This document shows, one piece after another, positions 1-6,964 of a stretch of DNA of 64,000 nucleotides (its first letter is position 1; each line of letters starts with the position of its first letter). The stretch is taken from assembly GCF_007049795.1 (NCBI RefSeq), contig NZ_SCFY01000021.1, positions 1 through 64,000 of the forward strand, in the 5' to 3' direction. The position numbers and the translations under genes were made by a program. Origin of the DNA: Ectopseudomonas mendocina. Its GTDB lineage: Bacteria > Pseudomonadota > Gammaproteobacteria > Pseudomonadales > Pseudomonadaceae. Under the pieces are notes generated by a model. The model saw nothing but the letters and a program-made list of their open reading frames with translations. It was not told the origin of the DNA and did no database searches.

Positions 1-248
1 ATGTAAACTTTGCCGGACGATCTGATCAATTCTTTTTTCAATCTAACGGCAGCCCGTGGCGCGAGGCATACCACCGGGGAAACTTAACGCCGAACGTTCT
101 TGCGTCTTACACCCTCGCTACACTACCAAATGCTGCTGCTAATCCGCGCCTGCAGGCCTGGTGCAGCAACCTGACTGGCGGTGCCATGCCCGTTTATTCC
201 GATGGCACCAACTGGCGCCGTGTATTTGATAACTCAATTGCCAACTAA
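1..248 (+). CDS. Phage tail-fibre-like protein, C-terminal fragment
   Basis: This open frame runs in from the left edge (first complete codon at base 3) and stops with TAA at 246-248, so only about the last 81 residues are present. The visible end contains SDQFFFQSNGSPW, then SNLTGGAMPVYSDGTNWRRV and a short tail. Aromatic, Gly/Asn-rich ends with a 'PVYSDGTNWRRV' type motif are typical of phage and R-pyocin tail-fibre or receptor-binding C-termini. The next gene begins 10 bases downstream, and lysis genes follow, as in tail/lysis modules of Pseudomonas prophages and tailocins. The identification rests on composition and context. The upstream part lies outside the window, so I cannot say whether the element is a whole prophage, a tailocin or a remnant. 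Confidence 0.6.
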   Translation, partial: VNFAGRSDQFFFQSNGSPWREAYHRGNLTPNVLASYTLATLPNAAANPRLQAWCSNLTGGAMPVYSDGTNWRRVFDNSIAN

Positions 249-258
249 GGATCGCTTT

Positions 259-711
259 ATGATCAAGCGGGAAATTCCAAGTGAGCTGTTGTTTCGCTTC
301 TCGGCCGATGGCGACTCTTACAAAGTAACGGGCGCCCACTACAAAACGCTGTCGTTCATCGAGTTGGACGGTGAAGCGCTCGGGCACAAAGAGTCCGATG
401 CGCTCGATATCAGCCAGGCCGACCCGGCGGCTATCGAGGCGGCGCTGGGCGGGTTGAATACTGCATTGGTATTTGAGCTTGGTCAGCATCGAGCACAGGC
501 CCAGGCTCGAGACGCCGAACTGGAACAGCAGGCCGGGGCCCTGGCCGAAGCCCAACAGGCACTCGACGCCGAGCGTCAGCGCCTGGTGGCAGCGAGCCAT
601 GAGATTGCCAGCCTAACTGCCCAGGTGGCCGCCCTGCAGAGGCAGCTGGAAGAGGGCAGCGAAGCTGTTAGCGCTCCATCAGCTCAGCACGAAGCACCGT
701 TACCGATCTAG
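259..711 (+). CDS. Tail-associated phage protein with C-terminal coiled coil
   Basis: This 150-residue protein starts at ATG 259, preceded by AAGG at 247-250, just after the tail-fibre stop. Residues 1-70 look globular (IPSELLFRFSADGD near the start). Residues about 70-140 are Ala/Gln/Glu-rich heptad-like sequence (AQARDAELEQQAGALAEAQQ) and should form a coiled coil. Small proteins of this kind follow tail-fibre genes in Pseudomonas prophages and may act as fibre chaperones or assembly factors; that role is inferred from position. Its 3' end overlaps the opposite-strand RsmN-like gene by 44 bases, so the two transcripts converge. Confidence 0.55.
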   Translation: MIKREIPSELLFRFSADGDSYKVTGAHYKTLSFIELDGEALGHKESDALDISQADPAAIEAALGGLNTALVFELGQHRAQAQARDAELEQQAGALAEAQQALDAERQRLVAASHEIASLTAQVAALQRQLEEGSEAVSAPSAQHEAPLPI

Positions 712-880
712 GCGCAGTTATGTGCAGCTTCGCCTGCAGCTCTTCATGCTGTCGGTGGATTCTGCGTAGAGAAATCGTGACGCCATCCCTGAGCAGCTCC
801 TGTAGATCTGCTGCTGTCATGTTCTCGTCGAAAATGAGCTGCAGCTCCTCGCCTACACACCGCGTCAAAGTCAAACCCAT
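668..880 (-). CDS. CsrA/RsmN-like RNA-binding regulator in phage region
   Basis: This 70-residue protein starts at ATG 878-880 and has a good ribosome binding site (AGGGAG, about 7 bases away). It aligns with CsrA/RsmA at both ends: LTLTRCVGEELQL matches the first strands (CsrA LILTRRVGETL), and KLHITAPRSVTVLRAEL matches the last strands (VRIGVNAPKEVAVHREEI). R7 and R64 fall where the RNA-contacting arginines lie. Between the second and third strands there is an insertion of about 14 residues (NMTAADLQELLRD) that looks helical. An internal helix is the hallmark of RsmN/RsmF, the rearranged CsrA family member of P. aeruginosa, so this is closer to RsmN than to classical RsmA. It is transcribed against the tail/lysis genes. 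It probably binds GGA-containing mRNA leaders; whether its targets are phage or host is unknown. Confidence 0.75.
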   Translation of the reverse strand: MGLTLTRCVGEELQLIFDENMTAADLQELLRDGVTISLRRIHRQHEELQAKLHITAPRSVTVLRAELMER

Positions 881-927
881 GTCGCTCTCCCTGCGTTGGT
901 TTTTGTAGCAGGGTAGCCCACTGATCA

Positions 928-954
928 CCAGCCCGCCACGCGCGGGCTTTTTTG
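928..954 (+). terminator. Rho-independent terminator before lysis gene
   Basis: The 7-bp stem AGCCCGC (930-936) / GCGGGCT (942-948) with a 5-base loop runs into a T tract (947-953). It lies upstream of the lysis gene at 969 and would end rightward transcription from the tail genes. It also sits just beyond the start of the leftward RsmN-like gene. Confidence 0.7.
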
Positions 955-968
955 TGCCTGGAGAAAAC

Positions 969-1475
969 ATGACCCTATCTGAGATACGGGCTCAGGCGAT
1001 CACGCCAGCGCTCGCGCTGTTGCCTGCGCGTATGTCATCGCCGGGGGCTGAGGTGATGTTGCTCGCCATCGGCCTGCAGGAGTCGCGCTTTCAGCATCGC
1101 CGCCAGCTGGTCGGCTCGCCGCCACGTCCAGCCGGGCCGGCCAAGTCGTTCTGGCAAGCAGAGCTGGGCGGCGGGATGGTGACCGGCCTGCTGCGCTACC
1201 ACGATGACCGCGTGCGCGATCTGGCCGTGGGCCTGTGCGCTGTACGCGGTGTTGATCCGTCGCCACGGGCGGTATGGGACGCCATCGAGCGCGATGACGT
1301 GCTGGCCGCTGGTTTGGCTCGCTTGCTGCTGTGGACTGATCCCGGACGCCTGCCGGCGCTGGGTGACGCTGACGGCGCCTGGCAGCTGTACATCCGCACC
1401 TGGCGCCCAGGTAAGCCGCACCGGTCGACCTGGGCCGATCTGTATGGGCAGGCACTGGCTGAGGTGATGTCATGA
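969..1475 (+). CDS. Phage lysis-region protein, possible muramidase-like
   Basis: This 168-residue protein starts at ATG 969, chosen for the GGAG at 960-963. Its stop overlaps the start of the spanin gene (ATG 1472, TGA 1473-1475), so the two are translationally coupled. I recognise the type as a conserved Pseudomonas phage protein found just before the DUF2514/Rz gene. Near residue 38 it has LLAIGLQESRFQHRRQ; the Glu-Ser-x-Phe pattern recalls the catalytic motif I of lytic transglycosylases, and a Gly-rich stretch follows (ELGGGMVTGLL). No signal peptide is seen. A cell-wall-degrading role fits the position but is not proven, so the assignment is cautious. Confidence 0.55.
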   Translation: MTLSEIRAQAITPALALLPARMSSPGAEVMLLAIGLQESRFQHRRQLVGSPPRPAGPAKSFWQAELGGGMVTGLLRYHDDRVRDLAVGLCAVRGVDPSPRAVWDAIERDDVLAAGLARLLLWTDPGRLPALGDADGAWQLYIRTWRPGKPHRSTWADLYGQALAEVMS

Positions 1476-1987
1476 CCGCCTGGCTCAAGCTGGTCCCAGC
1501 CTGGGGCTGGTGGGCGCTTGCCCTGGTAGTTGTAGCCGGTGGGCAGCAGATTAGGGTGTCATCGGCTCAGTCTGTAGCCGCTGGGGCGCAACGCGAACTG
1601 GCCTACTACCGCGCCGAGGTGGCCGAGCGCGACCGGCGCGGGGCGATGTTCATCATTCAGGAAAACCAGCGGCGCCAGGCCGCAGTGGAGAAAGCAGATG
1701 CAGAAGCCCAGCAACAACTGGCTGCAGCGCGTGGCGATGCTGAGCGTGCTGGTAGTGCTCTTGAGCGCCTGCAGCAGCGCCTCGCAGCCGCTGAGCAGCG
1801 CAGTCGTGACGCCGGCAATTCCATCACTGCCCAACTCGGCAAGGCAGCCGAAGACGCCGCCCGAATGCGTGCCGACGTGCTCGGCCGGCTCGGAGAGGCT
1901 GTTCGACTCTATGCTGATATCGCCGACCAGCGAGGAATAGCCGGCGCGGCGTGTGAGAAGGCGTATGACGGTTTGAAAGGGGATTAG
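1472..1987 (+). CDS. Rz-like inner-membrane spanin (i-spanin)
   Basis: This 171-residue protein has one N-terminal membrane segment (residues about 8-25, WGWWALALVVVAGG) followed by a long Ala/Glu/Arg-rich coiled coil to about residue 150. This is the layout of Rz-type i-spanins (DUF2514-like in Pseudomonas phages): anchored in the inner membrane, they span the periplasm and join an outer-membrane lipoprotein to fuse the membranes at the last step of lysis. It overlaps the previous gene by four bases. A second gene with a lipobox is nested in another frame within it (1698-1940), exactly as Rz1 lies in Rz in lambda, which strongly supports the assignment. Confidence 0.8.
   Translation: MTAWLKLVPAWGWWALALVVVAGGQQIRVSSAQSVAAGAQRELAYYRAEVAERDRRGAMFIIQENQRRQAAVEKADAEAQQQLAAARGDAERAGSALERLQQRLAAAEQRSRDAGNSITAQLGKAAEDAARMRADVLGRLGEAVRLYADIADQRGIAGAACEKAYDGLKGD
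1698..1940 (+). CDS. Nested Rz1-like outer-membrane spanin lipoprotein
   Basis: This 80-residue reading frame lies wholly inside the i-spanin gene in a different frame. It starts at ATG 1698 with GGAG at 1687-1690, seven bases upstream. It encodes a lipoprotein signal, AMLSVLVVLLSAC, with the lipobox LSAC (Cys at about residue 25), followed by Ser/Pro-rich sequence typical of o-spanins. The mature part is short, about 55 residues. The combination of a nested frame, its own ribosome binding site, a lipobox and an Rz-type host gene makes a real Rz1 gene likely. It would be a lipoprotein of the outer membrane facing the periplasm and would bind the coiled coil of its partner. Confidence 0.75.
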   Translation: MQKPSNNWLQRVAMLSVLVVLLSACSSASQPLSSAVVTPAIPSLPNSARQPKTPPECVPTCSAGSERLFDSMLISPTSEE

Positions 1988-2012
1988 GATTGCCCAGGAC
2001 TGGCGAGGCGGG

Positions 2013-2029
2013 AATGACACGTTGTCATT
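2013..2029. promoter_or_regulatory. Perfect inverted repeat upstream of AraC regulator
   Basis: AATGACA-CGT-TGTCATT is a perfect 7-bp inverted repeat between the end of the phage region and the AraC-family gene. It could be an operator. It has no T tract, so it is not a terminator. The rest of the 1988-2189 gap shows no integrase, tRNA or clear attachment site. Confidence 0.3.
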
Positions 2030-2189
2030 AAGCTGGCATTCCACGCCCAAAACAAACCACACAAACCCCGAATTCGATTTGTGAACTGGCTGGAAGCCGC
2101 ATTGTTGCTGGTTCTGCGTGGCTGGGTTATGGGCTAGTATCCTTGCGCCGCCAACCATGGCCTTGCTGATTGATCATAAGAACAAGACG

Positions 2190-3203
2190 ATGAGTGAAAG
2201 AACCACCTCTTCCAACTGGGCATTGGCCATCGTGCAGGCGCTGGAACTGGGCGGCGTCGACTGCGTCAGCCTGTTCGCCGAGCTGGGCATGGAGTACGCC
2301 GCGCTGAACGATCCGGATGCACGTTTTCCGCAGGACGGCATGACCCGCCTGTGGCAGCGCGCCGTGGCGCTGTCGGGCAACCCGGCGATCGGCCTGAACA
2401 TGGCGCAGGTGGTACGTCCGGCGTCCTTCCATGTGGTGGGTTACGCGCTGATGTCCAGCCGCAACCTGCGTGATGGCTTCACTCGTCTGGTGCGCTATCA
2501 GCGCATCATTGGTGAAGGGGCGGACCTGAACTTCCTGCCGCAACCCGTCGGCTACGCGCTGACCCTGGCCATTCATGGCGACCGTTTGCCGCCGGCACGG
2601 CAGAGCGCGGAGGCTTCGATGGCCTACTGCCTGGCGTTCTGCCGCTGGATGACCGGCAAGTTGATCCGGCCGCGTGAAATTCGTCTGCAAGGCCCGGCCC
2701 CCGCTGATCTGGCGCCTTATCAGCAGGTGTTCCAGGCGCCGCTCAAGTTCAACGCCGAGCACTATGGGCTGATCTTCGAACGTGCTGATCTGGAGGTGCC
2801 GTTGCCCAGTGCCAATGAGGCGCTGGCGCAACTGCATGATCGTTTTGCTGGCGAGTACCTGGCACGTTTCTGCAGCAGCCGTGTCACCCATCAGGCGCGC
2901 CAGGTGCTGTGCCGCCTGTTGCCACAGGGCGAGCCACGCCGCGAGGTGGTGGCGCAGGCGCTGCATCTGTCGCAGCGCACCTTGCAGCGACGCCTGCAGG
3001 AGGAGGGCACCAGCTATCAGCAACTGCTAGATGACACGCGCCGAGAGCTGGCCGAGCAGTATCTTGGCCAGGTTGACCTGACGTTGCTGGAGGTCGCCTA
3101 TCTGCTGGGCTTTGCCGACCCGAGCAATTTCTTCAGGGCGTTTCGCCGCTGGTTCGGAGAAACGCCCGGTGAGTATCGCAGTCGTCGTGGGCTGGTCGGT
3201 TAA
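2190..3203 (+). CDS. AraC-family transcriptional regulator (OruR-like)
   Basis: This 337-residue regulator starts at ATG 2190 (MSERTTSSNWALAIVQALE). Residues about 1-215 match the arabinose-binding-like N-terminal domain found in the OruR/ArgR-AraC subgroup. Residues about 235-335 are the double helix-turn-helix AraC DNA-binding domain, with ALHLSQRTLQRRLQEEGTSY as the first helix-turn-helix and EVAYLLGFADPSNFFRAFRR as the family signature. Sequence style resembles P. aeruginosa OruR, the regulator of ornithine use, but related paralogues exist, so I give no symbol. It ends 14 bases from the convergent trkH. No metabolic target lies next to it, so its regulon cannot be read from context. Confidence 0.85.
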   Translation: MSERTTSSNWALAIVQALELGGVDCVSLFAELGMEYAALNDPDARFPQDGMTRLWQRAVALSGNPAIGLNMAQVVRPASFHVVGYALMSSRNLRDGFTRLVRYQRIIGEGADLNFLPQPVGYALTLAIHGDRLPPARQSAEASMAYCLAFCRWMTGKLIRPREIRLQGPAPADLAPYQQVFQAPLKFNAEHYGLIFERADLEVPLPSANEALAQLHDRFAGEYLARFCSSRVTHQARQVLCRLLPQGEPRREVVAQALHLSQRTLQRRLQEEGTSYQQLLDDTRRELAEQYLGQVDLTLLEVAYLLGFADPSNFFRAFRRWFGETPGEYRSRRGLVG

Positions 3204-3217
3204 GGTCCATCAACCGC

Positions 3218-4672
3218 TCAATGGCGCCAGAAGGCGGGGAACAACAGCACCAGCACCGTGAGGATTTCCAGGCGCCCGAGCAGCATGCCCAGGCTCAGTA
3301 GCCACTTGGCCGTATCGGGGATGGTGGCGTAGTTGCCGGCCGGGCCGACCATCTCGCCCATGCCCGGGCCAACACCGGAGACCATCGCCGCCGCGCCGGT
3401 TAGGGCGGTGATCCAGTCCACGCCGCACATCGCTACTGCCAGGGCCAGCGTGGCGATGGTGATGGTGTAGAAGAAGGCGAAGGCCAGGATCGAACGAACG
3501 ATGTCTTCATCCAGCCGGTGATGGTTGTACTGCTGCTTGATCACGGCGCGCGGGTGGATGAGCTGCTTGAGGTTGGCCTTGAGCAGGATGTAGGCGACCT
3601 GGAAACGGAAGATCTTCAAACCGCCCGCGGTAGAGCCGGAGCACCCGCCAACGAAGCCCAGGTAGAAGAACATCATGCTGGCGAAGGGGCCCCACAGGTG
3701 GTAATCACCCACGGCGAAGCCGGTGGTGCTCATGATCGAGGTAATGTTCACCGCCACCAGGCGCAGTGCATCGAGCCAATACAGATCGGTGGTGAACCAT
3801 TTCCAGCCAGCCAGCACGAACCAGCTACCCACCAGCAGCAGCAGGAAGCCACGCACTTGCGCATCGCGAATCAGTGCGCGGTAGTTGCCACGTAACGTGC
3901 TGACGTAGAGCACGAACGGCAGGCTGCCGAGCACCATCACCACGATGGCGACCCAGTGAACCGCAGGCTGTTGCCATTTACCCAGCGACGCGTCCGATGT
4001 GGAGAAACCACCGGTGGCGATCGCCGACATGGCGTGGTTGATCGCGTCGAACACGCCCATGCCTGCCAACCAGAAGGCCAGTACGGCGAAGGTGCTGAGG
4101 CCGACGTAGGCCAGCACCATGTACTTGGCGACCATGTGCGAGCGCGGCATGACCTTTTCCGAACGGTCCGAGGACTCGGTCTGGAACAGGCGCATGCCAC
4201 CGATACGCAGGATCGGCAGGATCGCCACGGCCATGCCGATGAAGCCGATGCCGCCCAGCCAGTGCAGCAGCGAGCGCCAGATCAGCGTGCCTGGCGACAT
4301 GTCGTCGAGGCCACTGAATACGGTGGCGCCGGTGGCGGTAATGCCGGACATGCTCTCGAAGTACGCGTCGGTAATACTTGCGCGTTCGGCGAACATGAAT
4401 GGCAGCGCAGCGAAGATCGATACCATCACCCAGCTCGACACCGTCAGCATGTACATGTCGCGTGGGCGCAGTTGCGTTTGTTTGGGTCTGCCCTGGGCGA
4501 TCATGGCGATGCCGACGAGTGCGGTGATCAGGCTCGACCAGAGGAAGGCATTGATCTTCTGTGGCTGCTCGAAAATCAACAGGGTGATCACCGGCACCAG
4601 CATGCTCAGTGCCAGAGTGATGAGGAAAATGCCGTTGATGAAGGCGAGGATGCGCAGGCTGGCTAAAGGCAT
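3218..4672 (-). CDS. trkH: TrkH-family potassium uptake protein (downstream copy)
   Basis: This 484-residue polytopic membrane protein is the K+-translocating subunit of a Trk system, working with the cytosolic NAD-binding TrkA (not in this window). The four pore-loop filter segments are visible: SGITATGATV, AIATGGFST, MSTTGFAVGD and SGVGPGMG, each with the conserved glycine. The second cytoplasmic-loop signature GGCSGSTAGGLKIFR is present. It lies three bases after the stop of a second full-length TrkH (4676-6130), so the pair is probably one transcript. P. aeruginosa has a trkH at the syntenic place; the tandem duplication is unusual. It differs from its partner in the filter flanks (ATGATV versus TTGSTV, GVGPGMG versus NVGPGLG), which may mean different affinity or regulation. 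Confidence 0.93.
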   Translation of the reverse strand: MPLASLRILAFINGIFLITLALSMLVPVITLLIFEQPQKINAFLWSSLITALVGIAMIAQGRPKQTQLRPRDMYMLTVSSWVMVSIFAALPFMFAERASITDAYFESMSGITATGATVFSGLDDMSPGTLIWRSLLHWLGGIGFIGMAVAILPILRIGGMRLFQTESSDRSEKVMPRSHMVAKYMVLAYVGLSTFAVLAFWLAGMGVFDAINHAMSAIATGGFSTSDASLGKWQQPAVHWVAIVVMVLGSLPFVLYVSTLRGNYRALIRDAQVRGFLLLLVGSWFVLAGWKWFTTDLYWLDALRLVAVNITSIMSTTGFAVGDYHLWGPFASMMFFYLGFVGGCSGSTAGGLKIFRFQVAYILLKANLKQLIHPRAVIKQQYNHHRLDEDIVRSILAFAFFYTITIATLALAVAMCGVDWITALTGAAAMVSGVGPGMGEMVGPAGNYATIPDTAKWLLSLGMLLGRLEILTVLVLLFPAFWRH

Positions 4673-4675
4673 CGG

Positions 4676-6130
4676 TCAGTGTTTCCAGAAGCTGTGAGTG
4701 ATCAGCACCAGCACGGTCAGAATTTCCAGGCGGCCCAGCAGCATGCCGGCGCTGAGCAGCCACTTGGCTGAATCCGGCAGGCTGGCGAAGTTGCCGGCCG
4801 GGCCGATGATCGGGCCAAGTCCCGGGCCGACGTTGCACACCGCGGTGGCAGCGCCGGTCAGCGCGGTGACCCAATCCAGGCCGGTAAGGGTCAGGGCCAG
4901 GGCCAGCACGCCGATGGTGATGGTGAAGAAGAAGGAGAAGGTGATCATCGAGCGCACGATCTCTTCATCGAGATTGTGGTTGTTGTACTGCTGTTTGATC
5001 ACCGCGCGGGGGTGCACCAGCTGCATCAGGTTGGCCTTGAGCAGCACGTAAGCGACCTGGAAGCGGAAGATCTTCAGGCCGCCTGCGGTGGAGCCCGAGC
5101 AGCCGCCGACGAAGGTCAGGTAGAAGAACAGCAGCACGGCGAAGCTGCCCCAGGTGGTGTAGTCGCCGAGGGCGAAGCCGGTGGTGGTGACCACCGAGGT
5201 GACGTTTACCGCGACGATGCGAAAGGCGTCGAGCCAGGCGTAGTCCGAGTTGATCCACAACCAGGTGCCGAAGACCAGCCAGGTCAGCAGCAGAAAACCG
5301 ATGAAGCCGCGAACCTGATGGTCTTTGAACAGGGCGTTGCGATTGCCACGAATAAAGGCGACGTAAAGCATGAACGGCATGCCGCCGAGCAGCATCAGGA
5401 CCACCGCCGTCCAATGCACGGCCGGTTCTGGCCAGTGCGCCAGGGACACGTCCGAGGTGGAGAATCCGCCGGTGGAGATCGCTGCCATGGAGTGGTTGAT
5501 GGCGTCGAAGGGGCTCATGCCTGCCGCCCAGAAGGCCAGGAAACCCAGCAGCGTCAGGGCCAGATAAATCACCAACAGATACTTCGCCGCCATGTGCGAG
5601 CGTGGCATTACCTTCTCGCCCCAGTCCGAGGATTCGGTCTGGAACAGGCGCATGCCACCGACGCGCAGTAGCGGCAGAATGGCGACGGCCATGCCAATGA
5701 AGCCGATCCCGCCGAGCCAATGCAGCATCGAGCGCCAGATCAGGATGCCGGGTGACATGCTGTCCAGGCCAACCAGTACGGTGGAGCCGGTGGTGGTGAT
5801 GCCGGACATGGTTTCGAAGATGGCGTCGGTGTAACTGATATGTGCAATCAGCATCAACGGCAGCGCGGCGAAGGCGCACACCACGGTCCAGCTGCCGGTG
5901 GTGAGCAGGTACATATCTCGTGGTCGCAACTGAGCGTTTTGCGGTCGACCGGGAGCGACCAGAGCGAGGCCCGCGATCAGGGTGATCAGGCTGGACCAGA
6001 GGAAGGCGTTGAGATCTTCCGGGTGTTCGAAGATCAGCAGCGTCAGCATCGGAATGGCCATGCTGATCGCCAGGGTAATCAGGAATATGCCGATGATGAA
6101 ACCGATGGTACGTAGCGTCGGCAAGGCCAT
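4676..6130 (-). CDS. trkH: TrkH-family potassium uptake protein (upstream copy)
   Basis: This protein is also 484 residues and collinear with its neighbour over its whole length, with long shared blocks such as MLHWLGGIGFIGMAVAILPL and FVGGCSGSTAGGLKIFRFQV. Filter segments are SGITTTGSTV, ISTGGFST, TTTGFALGD and CNVGPGLG. Expected function is K+ uptake across the inner membrane driven by membrane potential, with gating by TrkA. It is the first gene of the two-gene unit. Its start faces the divergent YkgJ-family gene (start 6281) across about 150 bases that must hold both promoters. Which of the two copies is the orthologue of the single P. aeruginosa gene needs a tree. Confidence 0.93.
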   Translation of the reverse strand: MALPTLRTIGFIIGIFLITLAISMAIPMLTLLIFEHPEDLNAFLWSSLITLIAGLALVAPGRPQNAQLRPRDMYLLTTGSWTVVCAFAALPLMLIAHISYTDAIFETMSGITTTGSTVLVGLDSMSPGILIWRSMLHWLGGIGFIGMAVAILPLLRVGGMRLFQTESSDWGEKVMPRSHMAAKYLLVIYLALTLLGFLAFWAAGMSPFDAINHSMAAISTGGFSTSDVSLAHWPEPAVHWTAVVLMLLGGMPFMLYVAFIRGNRNALFKDHQVRGFIGFLLLTWLVFGTWLWINSDYAWLDAFRIVAVNVTSVVTTTGFALGDYTTWGSFAVLLFFYLTFVGGCSGSTAGGLKIFRFQVAYVLLKANLMQLVHPRAVIKQQYNNHNLDEEIVRSMITFSFFFTITIGVLALALTLTGLDWVTALTGAATAVCNVGPGLGPIIGPAGNFASLPDSAKWLLSAGMLLGRLEILTVLVLITHSFWKH

Positions 6131-6280
6131 TTAGGGGGCTCTGGCGGGTTGTAAAAGTGCGCCATTCTACCCGTGGACGGGCGGCTGTAAACCGCTGCAC
6201 CAAGGGGCTTTACAAGCGCATCGCCAAGCATAGAATAGCCGCCAGTTGCCGACGTCCGTCGGTTTCCGAGTCCTCCCGAA

Positions 6281-6652
6281 ATGTCCGAAGCTAATCCTTG
6301 CCTCACGTGCGGCGCCTGCTGCGCGTTTTTTCGTGTGTCCTTCTTCTGGGGCGAGTGCCAATCCGCGGGCGGTAGCGTGCCGGATGAGCAGGTCATCCAG
6401 ATCAGCCCTCACTACGTCGCCATGCGTGGCACGGAGAGCAAACCGGCACGTTGCACGCAACTGTTGGGCGATGTCGGTTGTGGGGTGCGTTGCACCATGT
6501 ATGAACAGCGTTCGAGTAGCTGCCGCGAGTTCGAAGCGTCATGGGCGAACGGTGAGCACAACCCGCGTTGCGACGATGCGCGCAAGGCTTACGGTCTGCC
6601 ACCGCTCACTCCGCCGGTGCAGCCGGTGATATCGCCTGACCGCGTCGCCTGA
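6281..6652 (+). CDS. YkgJ-family cysteine-cluster protein
   Basis: This 123-residue protein has the YkgJ/Fe-S-oxidoreductase-like Cys pattern (PF03692): C-x2-C-x2-CC at the N-terminus (CLTCGACC), then Cys residues in the middle (CTQLLGDVGCGVRC, SSSC) and a further one in NPRCDDARKAYGL. The family is thought to bind zinc or an Fe-S cluster. Its biochemical role is unknown. The gene is divergent from the trkH pair and precedes a nitroreductase-like gene, the order I recall in other pseudomonads. No membrane segment or signal is seen, so it is probably cytoplasmic. Confidence 0.85.
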   Translation: MSEANPCLTCGACCAFFRVSFFWGECQSAGGSVPDEQVIQISPHYVAMRGTESKPARCTQLLGDVGCGVRCTMYEQRSSSCREFEASWANGEHNPRCDDARKAYGLPPLTPPVQPVISPDRVA

Positions 6653-6710
6653 CGGCAGCTCAAAACGCAGGTAAAGCAGGGCATCGTCTGGACAGCCGAA
6701 GCGCGTTTGT

Positions 6711-6886
6711 GGAGGGTGTCTCGGGGCGAAGCTTTGCCATTGCAGCGTTCTCTCGATTCGCGGCGGGGCGCCGCTCCTACAAGGCGATGCGGTGGCTGCG
6801 GCGTTTGCGTGGGAGCCCCGCCCCGGAGTGAGGCCTTTTGCTTTACGGTGTGTTTGCGATTCGCCGCGAGGCGCGGCTCCTACAAG
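6711..6886. repeat. Cluster of REP-like intergenic repeats
   Basis: Three imperfect palindromic units of the type found many times in Pseudomonas intergenic DNA are seen: one at 6755-6783 (GATTCGCGGCGGGGCGCCGC followed by TCCTAC), one at 6809-6834 (GTGGGAGCCCCGCCCCGG) and one at 6858-6886. The first and third are direct copies of each other. Related units recur at 36430, 55954, 60597 and 60651 in this window. They fill most of the 312-base gap between 6653 and 6964. Confidence 0.75.
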
Positions 6887-6903
6887 ACTCTTGCATACCG
6901 CTG

Positions 6904-6927
6904 AGCTTGCAGCTTGCAGCTTGCAGC
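6904..6927. repeat. Short tandem repeat, AGCTTGC x3
   Basis: Three exact tandem copies of the 7-mer AGCTTGC followed by AGC lie just upstream of the nitroreductase-like gene. The count could vary between strains by slippage. Any effect on expression is speculation. Confidence 0.8.
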
Positions 6928-6964
6928 ATTGAGAATGCGCCATCTTTGTTTTTGGAGGTGGCCG

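Noticed and set aside
139..600. A 153-codon leftward frame across the tail-fibre end
   Set aside because: It is antisense to two rightward phage genes with good starts and shows no domain.
1988..2189. Phage attachment site at the phage/chromosome border
   Set aside because: No tRNA, direct repeat or integrase gene is visible, so no att site can be assigned.
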